This document shows positions 49,869 through 57,763 of a DNA stretch of 64,000 nucleotides, in pieces (the stretch's first letter is position 1; each line of letters begins with the position of its first letter). The notes under the pieces were generated by a model. The model had not been told where the DNA came from, did no database searches, and saw only the letters and a program-made list of their open reading frames with translations. The stretch lies in contig NZ_SCVC01000042.1 in assembly GCF_004297405.1 (NCBI RefSeq), forward strand, positions 248,001 through 312,000. Reading direction: 5' to 3'. Made by a program: the position numbers and the translations under genes. This DNA comes from Reyranella sp. GTDB lineage: Bacteria; Pseudomonadota; Alphaproteobacteria; Reyranellales; Reyranellaceae.

Positions 49869-51083
49869 GTGACATTGAAGCCGCGGTCGGCCGCATATAT
49901 CGCGCTGCTGGTGGCGCTGGGCAGCTTCGGCCCGCTCACCATGAGCATCTACACACCGGTCATGCCGTCGGTTGGCCACGACCTCGTGGCGACCCCCGAC
50001 AGTGTGAAGCTCACGCTGACGACTTACATGATCGGCTTCGCGGTGGGACAGCTCTTCTATGGGCCGCTGAGCGATCGCTATGGCCGGCGGCCGGTTTTGC
50101 TGGGCGGTCTGTTCTTCTTCACGCTCACCACCTTTGCCTGTTCCTTCGCGCCGTCCATCGGCGGGCTGATAGGTCTGCGCATCCTGCAGGGCTTAGGTGC
50201 GGCTTCGGGATCGGTGCTCGGCCGAGCGCTGACGCGCGATGCCTACAGCTTCAAGGAAATGCCGCTGGTTATGAGCTGGATCTCGCTCGGACAGAACATC
50301 GCGCCATCGCTGGCGCCGACCATCGGTGGGTTCCTCGGCGAATGGGCAAGCTGGCGGGCGACGTTCTGGTTCGTCGGCGGCTTCGGCGTCATCCTCTTCA
50401 TGGTCGTGCTGGCGGGTCTCGGTGAGACCAACAAGTACCGCAGTGAGCGTATCGACCTCAGCAGCCTGTTGCGCGGCTCGGGCGAGATGCTGCGCGACCG
50501 CCGCTTCCTCGGGCATATCCTGCCACTAGGCTTCGCCTTCGCCATGAACTTCGGCATGTTGGCCGGCGTTCCCTTCATCCTGCAGGAGAGTCTCGGGTTC
50601 AGTCCGCGTGAGTTCGGTCTGATCGTGCTGCTCTCGGTCGGCGGCTTCACTGCCGGCACCTTCGTGAACAACCGGCTGATGGGGCGCGTGGCCCCGACGA
50701 CGATCATTCAGTTCTCCGGCTGGTTTCACGTGGCGGCACTCATCGGCATGGCCGCCCTTTCGCTATCCGAAGTCGTAACCTGGTGGGCGATCGTCGGGCC
50801 GCACATGGTATTGAGCTTCGGTACCGGCATGATCGTGGCCAATGCCAATGCAGGCGCCGTCGGCATGTTTCCCAAGCTCGCCGGCACGGCCTCGTCGCTG
50901 GCCGGCCTGGCGCAAATGGGTATGGGCGCCATGGGCACCATCACGGTGGCCATCCTGACGATCGTCGGCAGCCGCTACGTGGCCATGCCGCTGGTGATCG
51001 GCCTCGCGCCTTTCGCTATCGCGACGCTCTGGAGTGCGCAGCTGTTGCGCGGTGCGCCGCGTCCCCCGAAACTGGAATCATAG
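49869..51083 (+). CDS. MFS multidrug efflux transporter (Bcr/CflA-like)
   Basis: This ~404-aa inner-membrane protein has twelve hydrophobic segments and the Bcr/CflA hallmark early SIYTPVMPSV and GPLSDRYGRRPVLLGGL (MFS motif A with DRYGRR), plus RILQGLGAASGSVLGRALTRD. The start is unclear: GTG 49869 just after the transglutaminase gene, or GTG 49818 overlapping it by 44 bp. I prefer 49869 because the upstream extension is hydrophilic and shares the frame of the transglutaminase tail only by chance. Exported substrate unknown. Confidence 0.87.
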   Translation: MTLKPRSAAYIALLVALGSFGPLTMSIYTPVMPSVGHDLVATPDSVKLTLTTYMIGFAVGQLFYGPLSDRYGRRPVLLGGLFFFTLTTFACSFAPSIGGLIGLRILQGLGAASGSVLGRALTRDAYSFKEMPLVMSWISLGQNIAPSLAPTIGGFLGEWASWRATFWFVGGFGVILFMVVLAGLGETNKYRSERIDLSSLLRGSGEMLRDRRFLGHILPLGFAFAMNFGMLAGVPFILQESLGFSPREFGLIVLLSVGGFTAGTFVNNRLMGRVAPTTIIQFSGWFHVAALIGMAALSLSEVVTWWAIVGPHMVLSFGTGMIVANANAGAVGMFPKLAGTASSLAGLAQMGMGAMGTITVAILTIVGSRYVAMPLVIGLAPFAIATLWSAQLLRGAPRPPKLES

Positions 51084-51100
51084 AAGAGGAGAAGAAGACA

Positions 51101-52018
51101 ATGGCGAACATGCTGAAGGACAAGGTCGTGCTGGTCACCGGCGCGGGCGGTGGCATCGGCCGTGAGATGGCGCTACTGGCGGCCAAGGAAGGCGCCAAGG
51201 TGGTGGTCAACGATCTCGGCGGCTCGGTCGACGGCGAGGGCAGCGGCAACGTCAGCCCGGCGCAGAAGGTCTGCGACGAGATCAAAGCCTTCGGTGGTCA
51301 GGCCGTTCCGAATGGCGACAGCGTTGCCGATCCGGCCGGCGCGGAGCGCATGATCAAGGCCGGCGTCGAGAACTTCGGCCGCATCGACGGCGTCATCAAC
51401 AATGCGGGCATCCTGCGCGACCGCATCTTCCATCGCATGAGCCACATGGACTGGAAGATGGTGATCGACGTGCATCTGAACGGCTCGTTCAACACCAGCC
51501 GCGCCGCCGCCAACTACTTCAAGGAGCAGAAGTCGGGCGCCTTCGTGCATTTCACCTCGACGTCGGGCCTCGTGGGCAACTTCGGTCAGGCCAATTACTC
51601 GGCGGCCAAGATGGGCATCATCGGCCTGTCGCGCTCGATCGCACTCGACATGGCGGCTTTCAATGTCCGCTCGAACTGCATCTCGCCGTTCGCCTGGACG
51701 CGCATGATCGGCACCATCCCCGCCGACACCGAGGCGCAGAAGGTGCGGCTCGAGCGGTCCAAGCGGATGACGCCGGCCAAGATCGCTCCGATGGCGGTGT
51801 TCCTGCTCTCCGATGCGGCCGAGGGCATTTCCTCGCAGATCTTCGGTGTGCGCATGAACGAGATCATGCTGTTCAATGCCAACCGTCCGGTCCGCTCCGT
51901 GCACAACTCCGAGGGCTGGACCCTCGAAGCGATTGCCGAGCACGCGGTGCCGTCGATGAAGCCCTTCTTCACCGACCTCAAGCGCTCGCCGGAATACTTC
52001 ACCTGGGACCCGATCTGA
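51101..52018 (+). CDS. SDR-family hydroxyacyl-CoA dehydrogenase-like protein
   Basis: This 305-aa SDR has VTGAGGGIGREMA, the NNAG motif (INNAGILRD) and the catalytic YSAAKMG. The VVVNDLGGSVDGEGSG segment is typical of the (3R)-hydroxyacyl-CoA dehydrogenase domain of peroxisomal multifunctional enzyme type 2 and its bacterial relatives. ATG 51101 has AGAGGAG about 10 bases upstream; longer upstream frames are shadows of the MFS gene. It is 17 bp after the MFS gene and is followed by a strong terminator. Confidence 0.9.
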   Translation: MANMLKDKVVLVTGAGGGIGREMALLAAKEGAKVVVNDLGGSVDGEGSGNVSPAQKVCDEIKAFGGQAVPNGDSVADPAGAERMIKAGVENFGRIDGVINNAGILRDRIFHRMSHMDWKMVIDVHLNGSFNTSRAAANYFKEQKSGAFVHFTSTSGLVGNFGQANYSAAKMGIIGLSRSIALDMAAFNVRSNCISPFAWTRMIGTIPADTEAQKVRLERSKRMTPAKIAPMAVFLLSDAAEGISSQIFGVRMNEIMLFNANRPVRSVHNSEGWTLEAIAEHAVPSMKPFFTDLKRSPEYFTWDPI

Positions 52019-52034
52019 GGGATCTGACGCCCTG

Positions 52035-52068
52035 GCCTCGAGAAAGCGATAGGTAGCTTTCTCGAGGC
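52035..52068 (+). terminator. Perfect 13-bp terminator hairpin
   Basis: GCCTCGAGAAAGC and GCTTTCTCGAGGC form a 13-bp perfect stem with an 8-nt loop, 17 bp after the SDR stop, followed by ATTTGC. It would isolate the cyclase operon from upstream transcription. Confidence 0.85.
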
Positions 52069-52332
52069 ATTTGCTCCGTGTCCGGATGTGCCGACGAACG
52101 GCTCGAAACGGCACGGAGCTTCGGTGACAACGGCGCCTCGGCCGATCTGCTCTCGAAGCAGGCAAATCAAAGTTTTTCACGGCATTGCGAACGCAGTCTG
52201 GTCGACCGCTGCACCGGTCGACCGGCATCCGGCGCGCGAGTAGTGCCTGTTGTGGCTTTCACACCCATCAAAAGCTGCTATCGTTCCCAGGGAACTCCGT
52301 GTTGGCCTGATCGGTCGACCGAGGGGGTAACG
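52069..52332. other. Non-coding leader of the cyclase operon
   Basis: The gap between the SDR and cyclase genes is 314 bp. Its first part is the terminator; the rest holds three GGTCGACC palindromes and no convincing ORF. The open frame running in from 52078 is unlikely to be translated because the GAGGGGG-led ATG at 52333 begins the recognised domain. Confidence 0.6.
52199..52322. promoter_or_regulatory. Cluster of three GGTCGACC palindromes upstream of the cyclase operon
   Basis: GGTCGACC occurs at 52200-52207, 52216-52223 and 52313-52320. The second is embedded in the 12-bp perfect palindrome CCGGTCGACCGG (52214-52225) and the third in TCGGTCGACCGA (52311-52322). The first two centres are 16 bp apart and the third abuts the Shine-Dalgarno sequence of the cyclase gene. 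Single GGTCGACC sites also occur inside other genes, so the cluster, not the word, is what suggests an operator. Confidence 0.5.
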
Positions 52333-54123
52333 ATGACAGGACCCGACCTGGGAACGGTTCCTGCACGCCACCATATGGCTTGGGCCACGCGTGCGGTGCT
52401 TCTCGTCGATGTCGTGGAGTCTGTCCGGCTCATCGAACAGGATGAAGTCGGCGCCATTTCGCGTTGGCTCGCTCTCGTCGAGGATGTGAGGGCTGACATT
52501 TTGCCATCGCATAACGGACGGCTCGTGAAGAGCCTCGGCGATGGAATGCTCCTTGACTTCAGCGAAGTCAGATCCGCTGTTTCTGCGGCCCTTGCAATTC
52601 AGGACGCCAGTGAACGACGGAACGCCAGCCTGCCCGCCGAGCAAAAGATCATGCTTCGGATGGGTCTGGAAGTCAGCGATGTAATCGTCGAAGCCAACGA
52701 TGTTCTCGGTCGCGGCGTGAACCTAGCGGCACGGCTTATGAGCCTTGCCGGGCCTGGTGAGATCGTGATCTCACAGCATGTGCGAGATGGCCTGACGCCC
52801 AGCCTGGACGCGGACGTCGAGGATCTTGGCGATTGCTTCGTCCGCCACCTCACACAACCGATAAGGGCTTATCGGATAGGTCCGCCGGGCCGACATCCGA
52901 TGATCAGACAGGGGGCGTTACTCGACGAGTTGGCGCCATCGATTGCAGTCATACCCCTAGCATCCCGCAACATTGCACATGACCACGGAGTGCTCGGTGA
53001 AGTGCTTGCGGAAGAAATCATCCGAGGACTTTCCCATTCTTCGAGCCTGAATCTCGTCTCACGTCTGTCTACAACGGCGTTCCGCGGCCGCGATGTTCCC
53101 ATGGGCGAGGTCGGCGTGCGCTTGAACGCTGACTACGTTCTGTCCGGTGCCTACGGTAACGGCGACAAACGCCTGAAGCTCGACGTGAATCTCTCAGAAA
53201 CGAAATCGGGGCGGATCCTCTGGGCCGAGAGCCTTGAGGATGACGCCTTTGCCATACTCAGCGGAGAGCAAGAGTTGATCGGCCGTCTTATCACCGCGGT
53301 AAACGCCGCAGTGACGACCCGGGAACTTCAGAGAACGCGGTCGCAGCCGTTGCCGACACTCAAAGCCTACACACTTCTCATGAGCGCAGTCAGCCTGATG
53401 TATCGGTTGTCGCTGCCTGATTTCGAGGAGGCGCGTCGGCTGCTCCAGGAGCTGGTCGACCGCGGGATTCGCCATCCGATACCGCTAGCATGGCTTGCCA
53501 ATTGGCACGTCTTGAGGGTCCAGCAGGGGTGGTCGCAGGATGCACGGCAAGACACCTACCTGGCATTGGAGGCTACCAAGCGTGCTCTGGACATCGATCC
53601 TGATTGTTCGCTTGCCCTTGCAATCAACGGGTTCGCGAACGTCAATCTGCTCAAGAAATTTGACGTTGCATACGAATCCTATGAGAGCGCCCTGGAGATC
53701 AACCCGAGCAATTCGCTCGCATGGCTACTGAAGGGTACCCTCCATGCTTTCAGAAGCGAGGGGCAGCAGGCGGTCGATCACACCGAGCGTGCACTCAAGC
53801 TCTCGCCGCTCGATCCGCATCGGTGGTTCTACGACTCGCTCGCGACGACAGCTTGCCTCGCCAATCAGCAATATGAACGAGGGTTCGAACTGGCGCAGCG
53901 CTCGCTGAGGGCGAATCGCAAGCATACGTCCAGCTGGCGCGTCATGACGATCGCGCAGTGGCAGCTCGGTAGGTTCGACGATGCGCGCAAGTCCGTACAG
54001 GAACTCATGAAGCTTCAGCCAACGCTGACGGTCAGCGGGTGGCTAAGGAGCTCTCCGGCCGCCGACTATCCGATTGGACGGGCGGCTGCAGAGGTGTTGC
54101 GTCAAGCGGGAGTGCCAGAGTGA
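52333..54123 (+). CDS. Class III nucleotide cyclase with TolB-like and TPR domains
   Basis: This 596-aa protein has an N-terminal class III adenylate/guanylate cyclase domain with metal Asp residues in LLVDVVES (Asp26) and KSLGDGMLLDF (Asp70), and the transition-state Asn/Arg pair in LGRGVNLAARL (Asn130, Arg134). Residues ~205-335 (SIAVIPLASRN...LSGAYGNGDKRLK) look like a TolB-type amino-terminal domain, and residues ~370-560 hold TPR-like helices (for example ALEATKRALDIDPDCSLAL and SYESALEINPSNSLAWLLKG). The protein is soluble and lacks a membrane anchor. The ATG at 52333 is preceded by GAGGGGG. It opens a three-gene run with 33-bp gaps. cAMP as product is inferred from the family. Confidence 0.9.
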   Translation: MTGPDLGTVPARHHMAWATRAVLLVDVVESVRLIEQDEVGAISRWLALVEDVRADILPSHNGRLVKSLGDGMLLDFSEVRSAVSAALAIQDASERRNASLPAEQKIMLRMGLEVSDVIVEANDVLGRGVNLAARLMSLAGPGEIVISQHVRDGLTPSLDADVEDLGDCFVRHLTQPIRAYRIGPPGRHPMIRQGALLDELAPSIAVIPLASRNIAHDHGVLGEVLAEEIIRGLSHSSSLNLVSRLSTTAFRGRDVPMGEVGVRLNADYVLSGAYGNGDKRLKLDVNLSETKSGRILWAESLEDDAFAILSGEQELIGRLITAVNAAVTTRELQRTRSQPLPTLKAYTLLMSAVSLMYRLSLPDFEEARRLLQELVDRGIRHPIPLAWLANWHVLRVQQGWSQDARQDTYLALEATKRALDIDPDCSLALAINGFANVNLLKKFDVAYESYESALEINPSNSLAWLLKGTLHAFRSEGQQAVDHTERALKLSPLDPHRWFYDSLATTACLANQQYERGFELAQRSLRANRKHTSSWRVMTIAQWQLGRFDDARKSVQELMKLQPTLTVSGWLRSSPAADYPIGRAAAEVLRQAGVPE

Positions 54124-54156
54124 CAGATTGAACTCATTGACCTGAAGGGGGCAGCC

Positions 54157-55407
54157 ATGTCTGTGGAATCATTCCTGGGCGGTTTGGGAGGACTTGGCGG
54201 TTTGGGCGGCCTTGGTGGGCTCGGAGGACTAGGAGGCCTCGGCGGGCTTGGGGGACTCGGAGGCCTAGGGGGACTCGGAGGTCTTGGAGGACTGGGCGGC
54301 CTTGGGCTCATGAACTCGGGGCCGGTGGCCGAGGCGCTGATCTACAGCCGCGACGGCATTGCGGGAACATGGGCGCCCTTGCCATCACCGGTGATCGCCC
54401 AGCACGCCCTCGACGATCCGAATAACCTTCAGCGTTGGGAACCTTGGGTCAGGGCGAGCATCGTCGACTTCGAGCTTCTTTCTAATCTTCACTTCTTCCC
54501 CGACACGACTGTGGCCGGAAAGATGAAGTTGAAGCATCTCGATGTAGCGACTCCCTCCTTCCAAGATCTGGTCACAATGACGCGGCCGACGGATGCGATA
54601 TTCGAAAGCCAAATGAGCTTTGTGAACAGCTACGCTGATCTTCGAGCAGACCGCGCGGCAGAAATCATGACGCAGTTGGGCGGCGCCGTCGCCTTCATGA
54701 CTTCAATTGCATTCCTTTCCCCATCGCGCACACCTTTCACCTACGAGCTGATTGCAGCTGCGGTACGTCTCGCGAACTTTACCGAGATGCGATTCAAGCA
54801 TGCGCTGGCGGCTCGCCGTCCCCATGAATATTCGCCACAGATTCAGCCGATGATCCTGACGCCGGGCCACAGCAGCTTCCCGAGCGGCCATGCCACCGAA
54901 ACCTTCATAACAGCGGTTGTATTGTTGAAGCTGTTGAGCGCAGCAGCCGCGGCCGCTGCAGCCGCGGCAACTCCGTTTATTCTTCCATACGCCGATCTGA
55001 AGTGGGGTGCGCAATTCATGCGCTTGGCTTCTCGCGTCGCGATAAACCGCACCATCGCCGGGGTGCACTTTCCGGTCGACACTGCCGCTGGTGCGCTGCT
55101 CGGTCTGACACTTGGCGAGTACTTTGTGCATCGCTGCAAAAACGACGCCGCATATGAAGCATACGCGTTCGATGGAACGAAGTTCCCCGATGGGACGACC
55201 GCGGTTACGTTGCCGCCCGGTGACGGCGATTTCTATTGGCTCGAATTCTATGACGTGGCGACCGCGAAGCAGGTAATTCCGACCGCGGCAGGCACCGCGG
55301 CGACCGCTTATGTGACCTTGCTCGGAGGAACTCAACCATTGGCGGTCAGCGCCACTCAAACGATTTTGGGTTGGCTCTGGGGTAAGGCGTTGGCTGAGTG
55401 GACTTGA
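54157..55407 (+). CDS. PAP2/vanadium-haloperoxidase-fold protein with N-terminal (LGG)14 tract
   Basis: This 416-aa protein begins MSVESF, then fourteen perfect Leu-Gly-Gly triplets (residues 7-48) encoded by varied codons. The rest has the PAP2/haloperoxidase site: KHALAARRP (Lys-x6-Arg-Pro), PGHSSFPSGHATE (PSGH) and NRTIAGVHFPVDT (Arg-x5-His-x3-Asp). These residues bind phosphate or vanadate in acid phosphatases and bromo/chloroperoxidases. Size and a mid-chain Ala-rich run fit the soluble haloperoxidase-like subgroup more than membrane PAP2 lipid phosphatases. No signal peptide precedes the repeat. It starts 33 bp after the cyclase and ends 33 bp before the protease gene. Confidence 0.85.
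   Translation: MSVESFLGGLGGLGGLGGLGGLGGLGGLGGLGGLGGLGGLGGLGGLGGLGLMNSGPVAEALIYSRDGIAGTWAPLPSPVIAQHALDDPNNLQRWEPWVRASIVDFELLSNLHFFPDTTVAGKMKLKHLDVATPSFQDLVTMTRPTDAIFESQMSFVNSYADLRADRAAEIMTQLGGAVAFMTSIAFLSPSRTPFTYELIAAAVRLANFTEMRFKHALAARRPHEYSPQIQPMILTPGHSSFPSGHATETFITAVVLLKLLSAAAAAAAAAATPFILPYADLKWGAQFMRLASRVAINRTIAGVHFPVDTAAGALLGLTLGEYFVHRCKNDAAYEAYAFDGTKFPDGTTAVTLPPGDGDFYWLEFYDVATAKQVIPTAAGTAATAYVTLLGGTQPLAVSATQTILGWLWGKALAEWT
54175..54300 (+). repeat. Fourteen tandem LGG-encoding 9-bp units
   Basis: The tract consists of 14 in-frame 9-bp units each reading Leu-Gly-Gly. Leu codons used are CTG, TTG, CTT, CTC and CTA and Gly codons vary, so the DNA is degenerate while the peptide is uniform. 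That pattern suggests selection on the peptide rather than recent slippage. Confidence 0.92.
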
Positions 55408-55440
55408 ATCGTTCGGCAATCATCAGTTGCGAGGTCTTCC

Positions 55441-57675
55441 ATGACGGACAAACCAAGCGCCGATCGCCGCCAGCGTGAATTCAGCCAAAGCGATCTCGAC
55501 GGGATAGATCCATACTTCTTCTGGGTTCTGCGGGCTGGCCGGCCTTACTTCTTCCTTCCGGGACGGCAGCGGCAGGGACAGGAGCTTCTCCCTGTTTTCC
55601 TCCGCCTGAAAGATGGGGTCACGCCCCGTGACTTTGCCGAGGGCGAGCACATCAAGGATAGAGAAAAGCGCGCCGATTGGCGGGCGGCGGTTCAGGTGCC
55701 GTCTCTGTTCACCGACTCCAGCGTTGGCGCCGAGGATGCAAAGTACATCACGGCGATGGTCCGCTCGGACTACATTCTCAAGAGCTTTATGCCGGGCCCA
55801 GCCTTCGATCCTGGTACCTCGAGCGCCACAGTGGCCGCGAGTCCCCGCTGGGACCCGCAATTATGGGCGGATGTCCGGGACGCTGTCGTAAGCATGAGTC
55901 CCGGGCGTCCATTGGATTCGACTTCGTTGCCTCCTTCGGAACACGTGGCCGATAAAAAGAAGAAGCGCGAGGAGAAGACGCAGGCGGCCGGAGCCGCACC
56001 GGCTGGGACCGTCGTGATGGGAATCATCGACGACGGAATTGCTTTCGCTAATGAGCGATTTTGCAGATTTGTCGGCGGTAACGTCGAATCGCGTGTCGCC
56101 TATTGGTGGCTGCAGGACGGTCCGTCCGTTCCGCCTTATCCGGTCTTTCTTCCCCCTCCAAACCCCGTTTTAGACCCGGTTCCTCATGGCTGCGAACTGG
56201 ATAGGGGACAGATCAATGCGCTGCTGGCCAGATGTACCAAGGCTGGCCAGGTTGACGAGGACCTGCTCTATCGTCAGGCCAGGCTGATCAACTTCAAGAC
56301 GGATGGCCACCAATCCGCGGCGTGGCGGATCTCGCACGGCACGCACGTCATGGACATTGCAAGCGGCTCGGATCCATCCCTTGCCCGTAGCGACCGGCCA
56401 ATCATAGCTGTGCAGCTTCCGATAAGGGTGACAGCCGACACGTCCGGAGGGTCGCTCTTCCCGTACATCTGGAATGCCATTTGGTACATCGTGGAAAGGG
56501 CGGCGGCGATTCCGGGCGCTACGCGTTCACCGGTGGTGATAAACCTCAGCTACGGGCGTCTCGAGGGGCCGCATGACGGGACGGCGGATATCGAACTTGC
56601 GATCGATTTGGCGATCGCGGTCTGCAAGGCGCGCCGCATTTCCCTGCGCGTCGTTCTGCCCGCCGGCAACAGTCACCTGTCACGCACTCATGCCCAGATC
56701 AATTTTGCCAGCGCGACTTCCGTCCAAACGCTCCGTTGGCGCATCCTCCCGGATGACAAGACGCCGAGCTTTGCCGAGATCTGGTTGCCCAAACGGCGAC
56801 CTGGGGTTGCCGGTAACCGGATCGAGGTGACCATGACGGCGCCGACAGGCGAATACCACACTATCACCGAGACGAGCGGACCTGTCGCGTGGACCGGGAC
56901 AGGTGGCTCGACCTATGCCGAGGCTTGGTACTACTCGTCGCTCCTGACGAATCGCAGAATGTTTCGATTTTCGCTGTTGCCGACAACGGCCCTCGATACC
57001 GCCACGCCACTTGCGCCGGCGGGCGTATGGGTGATCGACCTCAAGAACGTAGCGCTGACGCCCAGTGAGACCGTTCACGCTTGGGTACAGCGGGACGATT
57101 CGCTCTATGGCTTCCCACTGCGCGGCCGCCAGTCCTTCTTCGAGGACTTCAACTACAAGCGATATGACGATGCGGGGCGAGATATCGAGATCGACGACGC
57201 GGCCAGCGTGGTCAAACGCGAAAGTACGATCAATGCGATCGCGACCAGCTCGACGTTGATCGATGATGCTCCGATCGTGGCAGGCGGTTACCTTCGAAAA
57301 GAGTTGGTAGCTGCGAAGTATTCGTCCGCTGGAGCTCAGGCGCTGCCACCGCCACCGCGTTCGCCCGATGCCATGGCGCCAAGCGAGGATTCGCGGGTGC
57401 ATCACGGTATCCTGGCGGCCGGATCGCATAGCGGCTCGGTGGTCGCCATGGGGGGGACCAGCGTCGCAGCGCCACGAATCGCCCGGTTCGTGGCCGGCAA
57501 GCTTGCCTCGGGTGCAGCGGGCAATCGTCTGGCGGTCAGGAATCAAGCCACTGCGGACGAGGGCGTGCTCCTTCCACCTCCCGCCAATCCAGCTCCGCCG
57601 CCTGGCGGACGTGGAGGTGCGGGCAGAATGAACCTCGGCCCGGTCGTGGCCTTGAAGAGGTATGAGCTTCCCTGA
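55441..57675 (+). CDS. Subtilisin-like serine protease (S8), cytoplasmic-looking
   Basis: This 744-aa protease has the S8 triad: Asp in VVMGIIDDGIAFANE (Asp197), His in HGTHVMDIASG (His302) and Ser in GGTSVAAPRIARF (Ser674), plus the oxyanion Asn in PAGNS. The distance between Asp and His is about 105 residues, longer than in simple subtilisins (~32), because of a Pro-rich insertion; a ~230-residue beta-rich segment separates the Asn and Ser regions. Residues 1-185 form a charged N-terminal extension ending in a KKKKREEK stretch. There is no signal peptide. A GAGG precedes the ATG at 55441. It ends the three-gene run. Confidence 0.9.
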   Translation: MTDKPSADRRQREFSQSDLDGIDPYFFWVLRAGRPYFFLPGRQRQGQELLPVFLRLKDGVTPRDFAEGEHIKDREKRADWRAAVQVPSLFTDSSVGAEDAKYITAMVRSDYILKSFMPGPAFDPGTSSATVAASPRWDPQLWADVRDAVVSMSPGRPLDSTSLPPSEHVADKKKKREEKTQAAGAAPAGTVVMGIIDDGIAFANERFCRFVGGNVESRVAYWWLQDGPSVPPYPVFLPPPNPVLDPVPHGCELDRGQINALLARCTKAGQVDEDLLYRQARLINFKTDGHQSAAWRISHGTHVMDIASGSDPSLARSDRPIIAVQLPIRVTADTSGGSLFPYIWNAIWYIVERAAAIPGATRSPVVINLSYGRLEGPHDGTADIELAIDLAIAVCKARRISLRVVLPAGNSHLSRTHAQINFASATSVQTLRWRILPDDKTPSFAEIWLPKRRPGVAGNRIEVTMTAPTGEYHTITETSGPVAWTGTGGSTYAEAWYYSSLLTNRRMFRFSLLPTTALDTATPLAPAGVWVIDLKNVALTPSETVHAWVQRDDSLYGFPLRGRQSFFEDFNYKRYDDAGRDIEIDDAASVVKRESTINAIATSSTLIDDAPIVAGGYLRKELVAAKYSSAGAQALPPPPRSPDAMAPSEDSRVHHGILAAGSHSGSVVAMGGTSVAAPRIARFVAGKLASGAAGNRLAVRNQATADEGVLLPPPANPAPPPGGRGGAGRMNLGPVVALKRYELP

Positions 57676-57763
57676 CTGCACGCATCTCGGTGGAAGTATG
57701 GCCCGGCGCTCCTGATTGTGCGATTTTCCGGGTGAGTGATGTCTGAATGAAAAGCGAGTACCG

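Noticed and set aside
52078..52332. An upstream start for the cyclase gene at 52078.
   Set aside because: The extra N-terminal stretch has no domain, contains the palindromes, and the ATG at 52333 has its own SD GAGGGGG and begins just before the cyclase domain.
54936..54972. A GC-rich GCA/GCC/GCG run that could be a sequencing error or slippage hotspot.
   Set aside because: It is an in-frame Ala run within the PAP2-fold gene and the frame continues through the conserved HFPVD motif, so no frameshift is indicated.
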